64,000 bases of DNA, taken from contig CAYJJX010000001.1 of assembly GCA_964370605.1 (NCBI GenBank), positions 1 through 64,000 on the forward strand, written 5' to 3'. This document shows, one piece after another, positions 17,174-25,198 of this stretch (the stretch's first letter is position 1; every line of letters starts with the position of its first letter). Both the position numbers and the translations under genes were made by a program. Under the pieces are notes generated by a model. That model was not told the DNA's origin. It did not search any database and saw only the letters and a list, made by a program, of their open reading frames with translations. The DNA is from CAYJBH01 sp964370605. GTDB lineage: Bacteria; Bacillota; Clostridia; Oscillospirales; Ruminococcaceae.

Positions 17174-18247
17174 ATGAAAGAGATGACAACGCATGAGCGT
17201 ATGAGTTGCATTTATAACCACAAACAACCGGACAGAGTGCCGATAATTGACATTCCATGGGATAGCACGTTAGCGGCTTGGCAGGAACAGGGGATGCCAA
17301 GCGATATTTTGTGGCAGGATTATTTTGATGTTGATAAAATTCGTATGGTGAACACCTATGAACTGGATACAAGCCCATGTTTCGAGGAGCGAATTATAGA
17401 GGAAACGGATAGCTATATCATTGAAGAGGACAAATGGGGCGCAACTATCAAAAATTTTAAGCCGGTGAGTGCCACGTTCGAGCATTTGGGACAAAGAGTC
17501 CATGACCCCGATTCATGGAAAATAGCCAAGGAGCGAATGACCCCAGACCCGTCGAGAGTTGACTGGAAATATCTGAAAAAGAACTATAAAAACTGGCGAG
17601 AGGAGGGAGCATGGATAACAGTAGCGCCTTGGTTCGGTTACGATATTGTCAGCACGAGAATGTGCAACTCCGAAACTATCCTCATGGCAATGGCGGCAGA
17701 GCCGGAATGGGTCAAAGACATGTTCGACACCGGTTGCGATCTCTCACTTAAAATGCTTGACATTATGTGGGAAAAGGGTTATGAGTTCGACGAATTGCTT
17801 TGGTATGATGACATGGCATACAAAAACACCACGCTTTTTTCAAGACAGATGTGGTTTGATCTTGTGCGACCCTATCAGCTCAAAACGGTGGAATGGGCGC
17901 ACAGTCATGGGGTGAAGGCTCACTTGCACTGTTGCGGCAATATATCCTCCCTCATTGATGATCTTATAGATATAGGAATAGACATGCTCAACCCTCTCGA
18001 AGTCAAGGCAGGCATGGATCCGATTGCCGTTAAGAAACAATATGGCGACCGTATCGCACTGCGTGGCGGTTTTGACGCCCGTAACTGGGTAGGCGCAGAG
18101 AATGCTATAGAGGACATCAAAACGATGCTTCCGATACTCGGAAAAGATGGTGGGTATGTGTTTTCTTCTGATCACAGCATACCACACGATGTGAGTTTAC
18201 AGGACTATAAAAATATAGTCGAAGCGGTGAAAAAAACGTCCAAATGA
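17174..18247 (+). CDS. URO-D-family protein, MtaA-like
   Basis: This 357-residue protein has the family N-terminus TTHERMSCIYNHKQPDRVPI, the segment LWYDDMAYKNTTLFS, and HLHCCGNISSLIDDLIDIGI. The last resembles the zinc-binding His-x-Cys site of MtaA/MtbA-type methylcobamide:thiol methyltransferases. The C-terminus GGYVFSSDHSIPHDVS is typical of the group. It is clearly different from the first URO-D protein in this window, so it is not a recent duplicate. The start at ATG 17174 (after GGAG) is fixed by the promoter, whose -10 box lies inside the upstream open frame. It precedes the right-module binding-protein gene but has its own promoter. A role in converting an imported methylated or unusual sugar is possible but unproven. 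Confidence 0.82.
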   Translation: MKEMTTHERMSCIYNHKQPDRVPIIDIPWDSTLAAWQEQGMPSDILWQDYFDVDKIRMVNTYELDTSPCFEERIIEETDSYIIEEDKWGATIKNFKPVSATFEHLGQRVHDPDSWKIAKERMTPDPSRVDWKYLKKNYKNWREEGAWITVAPWFGYDIVSTRMCNSETILMAMAAEPEWVKDMFDTGCDLSLKMLDIMWEKGYEFDELLWYDDMAYKNTTLFSRQMWFDLVRPYQLKTVEWAHSHGVKAHLHCCGNISSLIDDLIDIGIDMLNPLEVKAGMDPIAVKKQYGDRIALRGGFDARNWVGAENAIEDIKTMLPILGKDGGYVFSSDHSIPHDVSLQDYKNIVEAVKKTSK

Positions 18248-18263
18248 TTTTTGTGCCTAAAAT

Positions 18264-18318
18264 TTACCTAAAAAAACCAAAAATGTAACTGGAATTTGTC
18301 GATTATTTCATATATTAT
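18264..18318 (+). promoter_or_regulatory. Operator-promoter of the right binding-protein operon
   Basis: The exact 20-mer TTACCTAAAAAAACCAAAAA (18264-18283) recurs here. It is followed by a weak -35 (TGGAAT, 18290-18295) and TATTAT (18313-18318) with 17-bp spacing. The element-to--10 distance, 49 bp, equals that at 17088-17142. The weak -35 suits a promoter that needs an activator. Confidence 0.65.
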
Positions 18319-18347
18319 AAAAGCATCAACTAAAGGAGGATATTTTT

Positions 18348-19655
18348 ATGAAAGCAAAGTTACTTAGCATAATTCTTACCCTCGCGATGTTTACAACACT
18401 AATGGTCGGATGTTCTGCACCAGCCGAGCCCGCACCGGAAGAGTCTGAAACACCTGCGACATCAGAGAATGCACCGACAGAAGAACCGGCAGAAGATGTG
18501 GCACTTAAAGTCATGATTCTGTCAGAGGACAGCAATCGTCAAGCAATCTATCAAGATTACTACACTAAAGTTACCGAAGCATTTCCTGACTATGAGGTAG
18601 AGTTTGAACTCCCCGGCAGTGCCGACAACTACACCAGCAAACTCACTGTCTACAACTCGTCCGAAACTCTCCCTGACATCTTCTGGGGTAGCGATGTTGT
18701 ATACCAAGCAGGCAACGCACTTCCGCTCACCGACATAATTACCGAGAATGGATTTATTGACAACTACGCGAATCCATCAGCACTTATTCCTGCTCCGGAT
18801 GGTGAAATCTACTGTCTGAGTGCCGGTACCGATTCATATTTTGCCGGCCCGATATTCTACAATATGGATTTGTTTGAGGCAGAGGGGCTAACAATGCCGG
18901 ACAGCTACGATGGGTTCGTAGAGCTTGTTACCACACTTGAAGAGAGAGGTTATACTCCCATATCGGCCACCGCATGGGCCATACAACAGTTCTTCTTTGC
19001 CGATTTGCTTGCAGCCGAAGATCCGGAAGCCATGGGCAAACTCCAGTCCGGTGAGATAACATTTGACGATCCGATTGTTGTCGGAGCTGCACAAAAACTC
19101 ATCGACCTTGCAAACCTCGGCGCATTCCCTGTTGATGTAACCTCTATTGAGCAACAGGTACATGAGCAACTGTTCTTAGACGGTAATGCCGCCATGATCT
19201 ATCACCCGGTCTGGGTATATCCAGCCATTGAACCTGCCGAGTTTGAGATCGGTCACGCATATCTCCCAGAGGTATTCGGCGCACCAAACACCGTGAATGC
19301 ATGGGGTAGCGCAACATCGGGAGGATTTATGATCTCCGCCAACACAATGTATCAAGAAGCTGCTATTGAAGTTGCACAGTGGATGGTAATGCAGGATGCT
19401 GAGTATTGGAAAAATGTTGCCGGAAATGCCACTGCACTTGCAGGATTTGACTCTCTTCCCGAGGGTGCACCGGAAGTAAACGCATTTGTCTATGACAAGA
19501 TGGTTAATCCTGAAACAGTGGTATATCCCAACTACCCAACAAACTTCTTGAACCAAGGACAACAGTCAGAATACGGAACATTCCTTGAAAAAGTATTAAC
19601 AAATCAGATGACCGCCGAAGAATTTGCCGCAAGCATGCAAACTTTAGTAGGTTAG
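18348..19655 (+). CDS. Sugar ABC transporter substrate-binding lipoprotein (right module)
   Basis: This 435-residue protein starts with a lipoprotein signal (MKAKLLSIILTLAM, lipobox MVGC), a Pro/Glu-rich linker and a family 1 solute-binding domain (YYTKVTEAFPDYEVEFELPG, then SETLPDIFWGSDVVYQAG). It would bind a sugar outside the cell and feed the two permeases that follow. It is only distantly similar to the left-module protein, so the two modules probably import different compounds. The ATG has AAAGGAGG upstream. Confidence 0.93.
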   Translation: MKAKLLSIILTLAMFTTLMVGCSAPAEPAPEESETPATSENAPTEEPAEDVALKVMILSEDSNRQAIYQDYYTKVTEAFPDYEVEFELPGSADNYTSKLTVYNSSETLPDIFWGSDVVYQAGNALPLTDIITENGFIDNYANPSALIPAPDGEIYCLSAGTDSYFAGPIFYNMDLFEAEGLTMPDSYDGFVELVTTLEERGYTPISATAWAIQQFFFADLLAAEDPEAMGKLQSGEITFDDPIVVGAAQKLIDLANLGAFPVDVTSIEQQVHEQLFLDGNAAMIYHPVWVYPAIEPAEFEIGHAYLPEVFGAPNTVNAWGSATSGGFMISANTMYQEAAIEVAQWMVMQDAEYWKNVAGNATALAGFDSLPEGAPEVNAFVYDKMVNPETVVYPNYPTNFLNQGQQSEYGTFLEKVLTNQMTAEEFAASMQTLVG

Positions 19656-19666
19656 AAAAAAACCGG

Positions 19667-19702
19667 ACGGTCTGCGAGTAAAAAACACTTGCAGACCGTT
19701 TT
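19667..19702 (+). terminator. Intercistronic terminator after the right binding protein
   Basis: ACGGTCTGC and GCAGACCGT form a 9-bp stem that extends inward through AGT/ACT past one mismatch, followed by TTTTA. Its position mirrors the terminator after the left binding-protein gene and would lower permease expression relative to the binding protein. Confidence 0.75.
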
Positions 19703-19767
19703 ATAATTCAGGGAGTAAGCTTGAAAAAAATTCAACCCAACTTTAGTTGGACGGAGTCTTTATTCCT

Positions 19768-19809
19768 TTCAAACGAAAAGCGTTTGAATTTCGTCACCAT
19801 ATGACGAAA
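19768..19809 (+). other. Two back-to-back intercistronic stem-loops
   Basis: TTCAAACG-AAAAG-CGTTTGAA (8-bp stem) is directly followed by TTTCGTC-ACCATAT-GACGAAA (7-bp stem). They lie between the terminator and the permease ribosome-binding site and lack T-runs. They may protect the permease mRNA end after processing or readthrough; this is inference. Confidence 0.5.
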
Positions 19810-19844
19810 CCGGAAAAAACATCGAGAAAGGAATGTGCATAAAA

Positions 19845-20732
19845 ATGTTTTCAAAGAAAAAAACTCGCGCGGTGGTTTTGCTGTTCACACTGCCGTCACT
19901 GATCTTGTTCACAGTGTTTATTATCTATCCTCTTATTGTTACCGTGTATCGAAGCTTTTTCGTTTATGACGGCTTTACGCTTGGAGAATTCATAGCATTT
20001 GACAACTTTATCGCCACGTTAAAAGATCCTGCATTTTGGCTTGCCAATACCAATACACTTAAAATACTGGCTGTGCAGCTTGTTATATGCGGTCCGTTTT
20101 CCTATCTTTTAGCGCTATTGATAATGGATAGGGGCGAAAGGTTTCGACGGTTTTTCAAGGTTGCGGTCTTTTTGCCCGCCGTTTTGAATGTTGCTGTTAT
20201 CTCACTGATGTGGAAAATGATGTTGCAGCCGGAGTGGGGTGCACTGGACAGTATCCTAATAGCGCTAGGTTTGGAAGAGTTTATTGTCCCTTGGCTATCA
20301 CATCAAGATTTCGCAATCTGGATTATCGGTGGTATTGCCATGTGGCAATACATTGGACTAAATATGCTCTATTTTTATTCCGCATTGAAATCGATACCGG
20401 AGTCCTATTACGAGGCGGCAAAGGTGGAGGGCGCAAACTTTTTTCATCGTGCCCGTCATATCTCGATACCGCTGTCACAGGAGATGATAAAGTTCGTGCT
20501 TATTATCTCCATCACCGGCACTATGCAAGTTTTCACCCAGATACAACTTTTGACAAACGGCGGCCCCGGCGACCTGACAAGGACGCTGGTGTTTCAGATG
20601 TACTATAAAGCTTTCAATGTATTGGATTTTGGTCAGGCCGGCGCAGTTGCGGTGCTTTTTGCAATACAGACTTTTGTGATGGTTCTTTTGGTAAATCGTT
20701 TTGTCGCAAAAGATCGAATTGAATTGACGTAA
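19845..20732 (+). CDS. Carbohydrate ABC transporter permease (MalF type, right module)
   Basis: This 295-residue membrane protein has six helices, the coupling motif EAAKVEGANFFHRARHISIP and the CUT1 stretch LLTNGGPGDLTRTLVF. I chose ATG 19845 because AAAGGA at 19827-19832 directly touches an earlier ATG at 19833, which could not be used efficiently. Together with the next gene it forms the transmembrane pore for the sugar bound by the upstream lipoprotein. Confidence 0.92.
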   Translation: MFSKKKTRAVVLLFTLPSLILFTVFIIYPLIVTVYRSFFVYDGFTLGEFIAFDNFIATLKDPAFWLANTNTLKILAVQLVICGPFSYLLALLIMDRGERFRRFFKVAVFLPAVLNVAVISLMWKMMLQPEWGALDSILIALGLEEFIVPWLSHQDFAIWIIGGIAMWQYIGLNMLYFYSALKSIPESYYEAAKVEGANFFHRARHISIPLSQEMIKFVLIISITGTMQVFTQIQLLTNGGPGDLTRTLVFQMYYKAFNVLDFGQAGAVAVLFAIQTFVMVLLVNRFVAKDRIELT

Positions 20733-20736
20733 TCGA

Positions 20737-21585
20737 ATGGATGATGATATGAAAATGAAAAAAATTACCCTTTCGCAGGTTTTAATTACCGCTTTTTTGA
20801 CAGTGTTTGCTGCTACCGCAATTTATCCCATTATCTGGATGTCACTCAACTCCTTCAAAACGGCTCGTGAGGTCATTGCAAACCCCCTTGGGCTTCCCGA
20901 AAGCTTTAATTTTGATAACTATATCGGTGCGATCGAATCGTTTGATTTCTTCCGGTATATGTTTAACAGCGCAGTTTATACACTTGGCACTATTCTGCTT
21001 GTGATACTCATTGCGGCACCGTTTGCCTATGCCACCTCCAGAATTAATTTTAAAGGAAGTGAAAAACTTTACTCCTATGTACAGCTCGGGCTTGTAACAC
21101 CAATATCCATCATTGTTCTAGCACTCTATGTTTTGCTCGGTGACCTCGGTATTCGTAGCACGTATATGGGAACCATCATGGTCTATACCGCAAGTGCGCT
21201 GCCGATGAGTATACTCATTATATATGCCTTTATGCGCTCACTTCCACGAGAATTGGAAGAGGCTGCTTACATTGACGGTTGTGGACTTATCGGTGCTTTT
21301 GCAAGAATAATTCTCCCTATGGTAAAATCTGCGATAAGCACTGTTGTAATTATTGTGTTTATGCAGTATACTTGGAATGAATACTTCATCGCCTTTATCA
21401 CCATCGACGCGGTGGATATGCGGCCAATTGCCGTGGCTATCGGATATTTCAGCACCTCAAGAGGAACAGAGTGGGGAATGCTTTGCGCCGCACTTGTGCT
21501 GACCAGCATACCGGCGATACTAATATATCTGTTAATGAGTGAAAAAATCGAAAAAGCACTCACCGCAGGATCGGCACTTAAGTAG
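20737..21585 (+). CDS. Carbohydrate ABC transporter permease (MalG type, right module)
   Basis: This protein of about 282 residues has six predicted helices and the coupling motif EAAYIDGCGLIGAFARIILP. It begins four bases after the MalF-type stop. Three in-frame ATGs (20737, 20749, 20755) are possible; GGATGAT before 20749 makes that a reasonable alternative start. No ATPase gene follows, matching the left module. Confidence 0.92.
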   Translation: MDDDMKMKKITLSQVLITAFLTVFAATAIYPIIWMSLNSFKTAREVIANPLGLPESFNFDNYIGAIESFDFFRYMFNSAVYTLGTILLVILIAAPFAYATSRINFKGSEKLYSYVQLGLVTPISIIVLALYVLLGDLGIRSTYMGTIMVYTASALPMSILIIYAFMRSLPRELEEAAYIDGCGLIGAFARIILPMVKSAISTVVIIVFMQYTWNEYFIAFITIDAVDMRPIAVAIGYFSTSRGTEWGMLCAALVLTSIPAILIYLLMSEKIEKALTAGSALK

Positions 21586-21605
21586 AGTGACACAGGAACA
21601 ACACT

Positions 21606-23330
21606 ATGAAAACAAAAAAACGATCAATTCGTTCAAGAATTCAGTTATTGTACAGTGTTTTTATAGTGTTGTTTTTTTTGTCTGTAATATTAACTTTATA
21701 CTTTTCGATAAGCAACCTTTATCATGAAGAATCGGAAAATAACGTAAAACAATTTCAGTCCATTGTGGTTGACAATATAGATAGGTTTAAAGGAAATATA
21801 GAGTCCGATATACTACAACTGATACTTGAACCCAACCTTCAAAGAATACTCTCGGAATATGATGGGCAGGAAGATGAAATTTATCTCGGAAGTGAACTGA
21901 TACAAGAAATCCATTTTATCGTCGACAGCAATCAAGATATCGCAGGATGCGATATTATTGCCAACGATGGCAGTTTTATCAAGGCAAGTGATTATAAAGA
22001 CCAAGGGCTTTTAGAACTTTTTCCAACTTTGGATAAAGAGCCGTACTACCCCTATGGATGGTATGGCCCGTATGAGCTTGAAAAAAATAATGGGTTCATC
22101 GAAAATGTTTTCGTTGTCCGAAAAAGTATCATAAGCAGCGGAAACGGCGAAGAGCTAGGCGATCTTTTTGCTTATGTTAACGAAGATTCGTTGACCGACA
22201 TTTTCGAGCCGCTTGAAGAACTTTCAAACTCGGATTACTATGTATTAAATCGAGACAAAGAGGTCATTGCACCGAGTGAGCGAATAGCAACTTTTGAAGA
22301 GAATCTTATCGCAAGCGAGCAGTACGTTCACAGCCTTGACACCAATATGGATGCATGGTCGGTAATAAGCATAACATCTATGAGAAACTTTCAACAAGCG
22401 TTTACCGACGTTCAGACCATACTAATGATTGTAACCGCCATAGGCATCGCGGCAATATTAATAATGACGGGCAGTATAGCAAAAAAGCTGACAGGCCCGA
22501 TTCATGTAATGGTGCGGACAATGGAGGAGATAGGTGAAGGCAATCGCGACCTTCGACTAAAAATAAAGGAACTGAAAAGCAAAGAGTTTATTATTATGGA
22601 GGATTCATTCAACCGCTTGATGGACCGCAATGACAGTCTTCTAAAAGAAGTTTACGACAAGCAGGAACGAATTAGACAGTATAGTTTTTTGCTTTTGCAG
22701 GAGCAGATAAAACCACATTTTATGTACAATTCACTTTCCACCGTGTCGGCGCTTATAAAACTTGACATGCAAGGTGAAGCGGTAGAAACTGTGGATAATC
22801 TCGCGAATTTTTTCAGAATAACGCTCAATAGCGGACAACAAATCTATTCGCTCGCCGAAGAAAAAGAGATGATTGAGAGCTATCTAACGGTGCAAAAGTA
22901 TCGGTATCATGGTAAGATTGAATACAAGATCGACATGGACGATAACATAGAAAAACAATGCATCCCCAAATTGACGCTTCAACCATTGATAGAAAATGCG
23001 ATCTACCACGGTGCAAGAGGACGAAGCGAGCTGACAATCATCAATATATCGGGACGAAAGAATGGTGAAATCGTCATTTTTGAGGTTCGTGATGATGGCA
23101 ACGGCATGTCACAGGACAAGATAAACGATATATACGAGAATGTACACAGCGACAACGGAAAGAACTTCGGACTCACATGTGTCAATCAACAACTGAAAAT
23201 CTTGTTCGGTGAAGGGTATGACTTTAGAATTGAAAGCAAACCAGGTAAATTCACCGCAGTTTACTTAACGTTGCCGTTTCGCCCTATCGAGACAGATAAT
23301 GATATAAAAAAACTTTGGGACGGTAAATAG
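21606..23330 (+). CDS. YesM-like sensor histidine kinase (right module)
   Basis: This 574-residue protein has a membrane helix at about 16-38, an extracytoplasmic sensor region, a second helix at about 265-290 and a HAMP domain (KKLTGPIHVMVRTMEEI). The His_kinase motif LQEQIKPHFMYN has its phospho-acceptor near residue 369, and an ATPase domain follows (TLQPLIENAIYHGARG, VRDDGNGM, FGLTCV). It overlaps no neighbour but is spaced two bases from the regulator gene, so the pair is co-translated. It probably senses the sugar handled by this module. Confidence 0.92.
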   Translation: MKTKKRSIRSRIQLLYSVFIVLFFLSVILTLYFSISNLYHEESENNVKQFQSIVVDNIDRFKGNIESDILQLILEPNLQRILSEYDGQEDEIYLGSELIQEIHFIVDSNQDIAGCDIIANDGSFIKASDYKDQGLLELFPTLDKEPYYPYGWYGPYELEKNNGFIENVFVVRKSIISSGNGEELGDLFAYVNEDSLTDIFEPLEELSNSDYYVLNRDKEVIAPSERIATFEENLIASEQYVHSLDTNMDAWSVISITSMRNFQQAFTDVQTILMIVTAIGIAAILIMTGSIAKKLTGPIHVMVRTMEEIGEGNRDLRLKIKELKSKEFIIMEDSFNRLMDRNDSLLKEVYDKQERIRQYSFLLLQEQIKPHFMYNSLSTVSALIKLDMQGEAVETVDNLANFFRITLNSGQQIYSLAEEKEMIESYLTVQKYRYHGKIEYKIDMDDNIEKQCIPKLTLQPLIENAIYHGARGRSELTIINISGRKNGEIVIFEVRDDGNGMSQDKINDIYENVHSDNGKNFGLTCVNQQLKILFGEGYDFRIESKPGKFTAVYLTLPFRPIETDNDIKKLWDGK

Positions 23331-23332
23331 AT

Positions 23333-24088
23333 ATGTATAGTGTAGTTGTAATTGACGACGAATATTTCACCCGAAAGTCACTGATTGCCTCACCATGTTG
23401 GAAGGAACATGGCTTTGAAATTGTGGGCGAGGCAGAGTGTGGACAAAGTGGATATGAGCTGATCTTGGAAAAAAAGCCTAATCTTGCAATAGTGGATATA
23501 AACATGCCAAATATGGACGGCATATCCATGGTGCAAAAACTTCGAATGGGCGACAAAAACACCGTTGTTGTCATGCTTACCGGATACAACGATTTTGAAC
23601 ATGTACAAAGCAGCTTGCGTGCAGAGGCAAACGATTACCTGTTAAAACCGATACAAGACAGCGAACTTGTGGAGTGCCTTGCGAAAATCTCAAAGCGCAT
23701 TAAAGAGATACATAAAGAAGAACTGTTGAGCGGAGAAGCGGTGTTTTATGACAAAAAAGATATTTTGATTAAAGAGATTGTAGACTATATAAAAAACAAT
23801 TACAGTAGCACGGATTTGGGTATCGACACCGTATGCGAGGCATTAAAATACAACTATCACTATATCAGCAAGACATTCAAAGACAAGACCGGCGAAAGCC
23901 TTGGAAAATACATATTCCGCTATCGAATGGAAAAAGCAAAGGAACTGATAGAACAGGGCGAGGGGTATATGCATGTCGTGGCGAGAAAGGTGGGGTACGA
24001 GGACGAAATATATTTCATGAAATGTTTCAAGCGTCATTTCGGAGTGACACCCACAAGATATATAAAACAGAATAAGGAGACAAAATAA
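23333..24088 (+). CDS. Response regulator with AraC-type DNA-binding domain (right module)
   Basis: This compact 251-residue regulator has a receiver (VVIDDEY, phospho-acceptor Asp55 in VDINMPNMDG, LLKPI). It connects by a short linker to an AraC-type double helix-turn-helix (CEALKYNYHYISKTFKDKTGES, then VGYEDEIYFMKCFKRHFGVTP). It lacks the long middle region of the left-module regulator. It is the best candidate for the protein that binds the conserved 20-bp element upstream of 17174 and 18348, although the left regulator could also do so. Confidence 0.92.
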   Translation: MYSVVVIDDEYFTRKSLIASPCWKEHGFEIVGEAECGQSGYELILEKKPNLAIVDINMPNMDGISMVQKLRMGDKNTVVVMLTGYNDFEHVQSSLRAEANDYLLKPIQDSELVECLAKISKRIKEIHKEELLSGEAVFYDKKDILIKEIVDYIKNNYSSTDLGIDTVCEALKYNYHYISKTFKDKTGESLGKYIFRYRMEKAKELIEQGEGYMHVVARKVGYEDEIYFMKCFKRHFGVTPTRYIKQNKETK

Positions 24089-24089
24089 C

Positions 24090-25190
24090 ATGTTTAGTGA
24101 AGAACTATTCAGCATCATGCCCATCAAAACTCGCACCATATCTCCCGAAAGTCCGACCGGTGAAAAAGGCAAGGCTGCGATGGCAGAACCGCTTGAAAAT
24201 TCACCGGGCGAAAAACTCGGTAAAGGTTGGAAGTCACGACCTTTTGTAACGATAGCACCGGGTGAGAAATTTACCCTTGCAGATATTAGCGGTGAAGGCG
24301 TTATAAAAAGCATATGGATTACCGGCGAGGTGGATCAAGGGTTGATCATTCGCATGTACTGGGATAAAAGCAACATGCCGAGTGTCGAATGCCCTCTCAC
24401 CGACTTTTTTCTATATGGTTGGGCAAGACCTCATCTGATGGAAAACTGGAATGAGGGGCCGAACTATACCGTGAACTCTCAGCTTATGTGTGTGAATCCG
24501 AATAGAGGACTGAACAGCTTTATTCCTATGCCGTATCGTGACGGCGCACTGCTTACCCTCGAAAATCGCTCCAGCGAATCGAAAGGTGTATATTATCAAA
24601 TTAACTTTGAGGAACGCGAACTGCCGCAGGACGCCGGATATTTTCACGCCGTATACAGCCCTTCCGTTCCGGTGAAATACAAAGAGGTTCACACTTTGCT
24701 CGACAATGTATCGGGTAGCGGTGTCTATCTCGGCACGGCACTCTATGTCGGACTGAACCGCACGTCGCAGTGGTGGGGTGAGGGAGAGTTCAAGTTCTAT
24801 ATCGACGGTGACGACGAGTTCCCGACCATATGTTCCACCGGGCTTGAGGACTATTTCGGTGGTGCGTTCAACTGGGACATTGAGGGGAACTACACCACCT
24901 ATTCGACGCCCTATCTTGGAATGCATCATGTCGAGCGGCCGGACGGACTATATAACATACAGCAAAAATTTTCTATGTACCGCTGGCATGTGACAGATCC
25001 TATTCGTTTTGAAGAGAATCTTCGTGTTACTGTGCAGTGCCTCGGTTGGCAGACAATGGACAACGGCAAGATAAAGCATTTCTTGCCACGACAGGATGAC
25101 TATATCTCGGTGTCCTATTTCTATCTTGATAAACCATCGAAAACTATGCCGTCTATAATATCACACGATGAACTAACCAAACATTTTTAG
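24090..25190 (+). CDS. GH172 (DUF2961) family glycoside hydrolase
   Basis: This 366-residue protein has the DUF2961 core: GEGVIKSIWIT, then MPSVECPLTDFF near residue 92, YFHAVY, and STGLEDYFGGAFNW near 245, which contains an acidic residue conserved in the family. GH172 includes difructose-anhydride-forming alpha-fructofuranosidases and exo-alpha-D-arabinofuranosidases that work as trimers or multiples of trimers. There is no signal peptide, so a cytoplasmic role on imported oligosaccharide is likely. It starts one base after the regulator stop, preceded by GGAG at suitable distance, and is followed by the GH116 gene. Confidence 0.85.
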   Translation: MFSEELFSIMPIKTRTISPESPTGEKGKAAMAEPLENSPGEKLGKGWKSRPFVTIAPGEKFTLADISGEGVIKSIWITGEVDQGLIIRMYWDKSNMPSVECPLTDFFLYGWARPHLMENWNEGPNYTVNSQLMCVNPNRGLNSFIPMPYRDGALLTLENRSSESKGVYYQINFEERELPQDAGYFHAVYSPSVPVKYKEVHTLLDNVSGSGVYLGTALYVGLNRTSQWWGEGEFKFYIDGDDEFPTICSTGLEDYFGGAFNWDIEGNYTTYSTPYLGMHHVERPDGLYNIQQKFSMYRWHVTDPIRFEENLRVTVQCLGWQTMDNGKIKHFLPRQDDYISVSYFYLDKPSKTMPSIISHDELTKHF

Positions 25191-25198
25191 GAGTGCAA

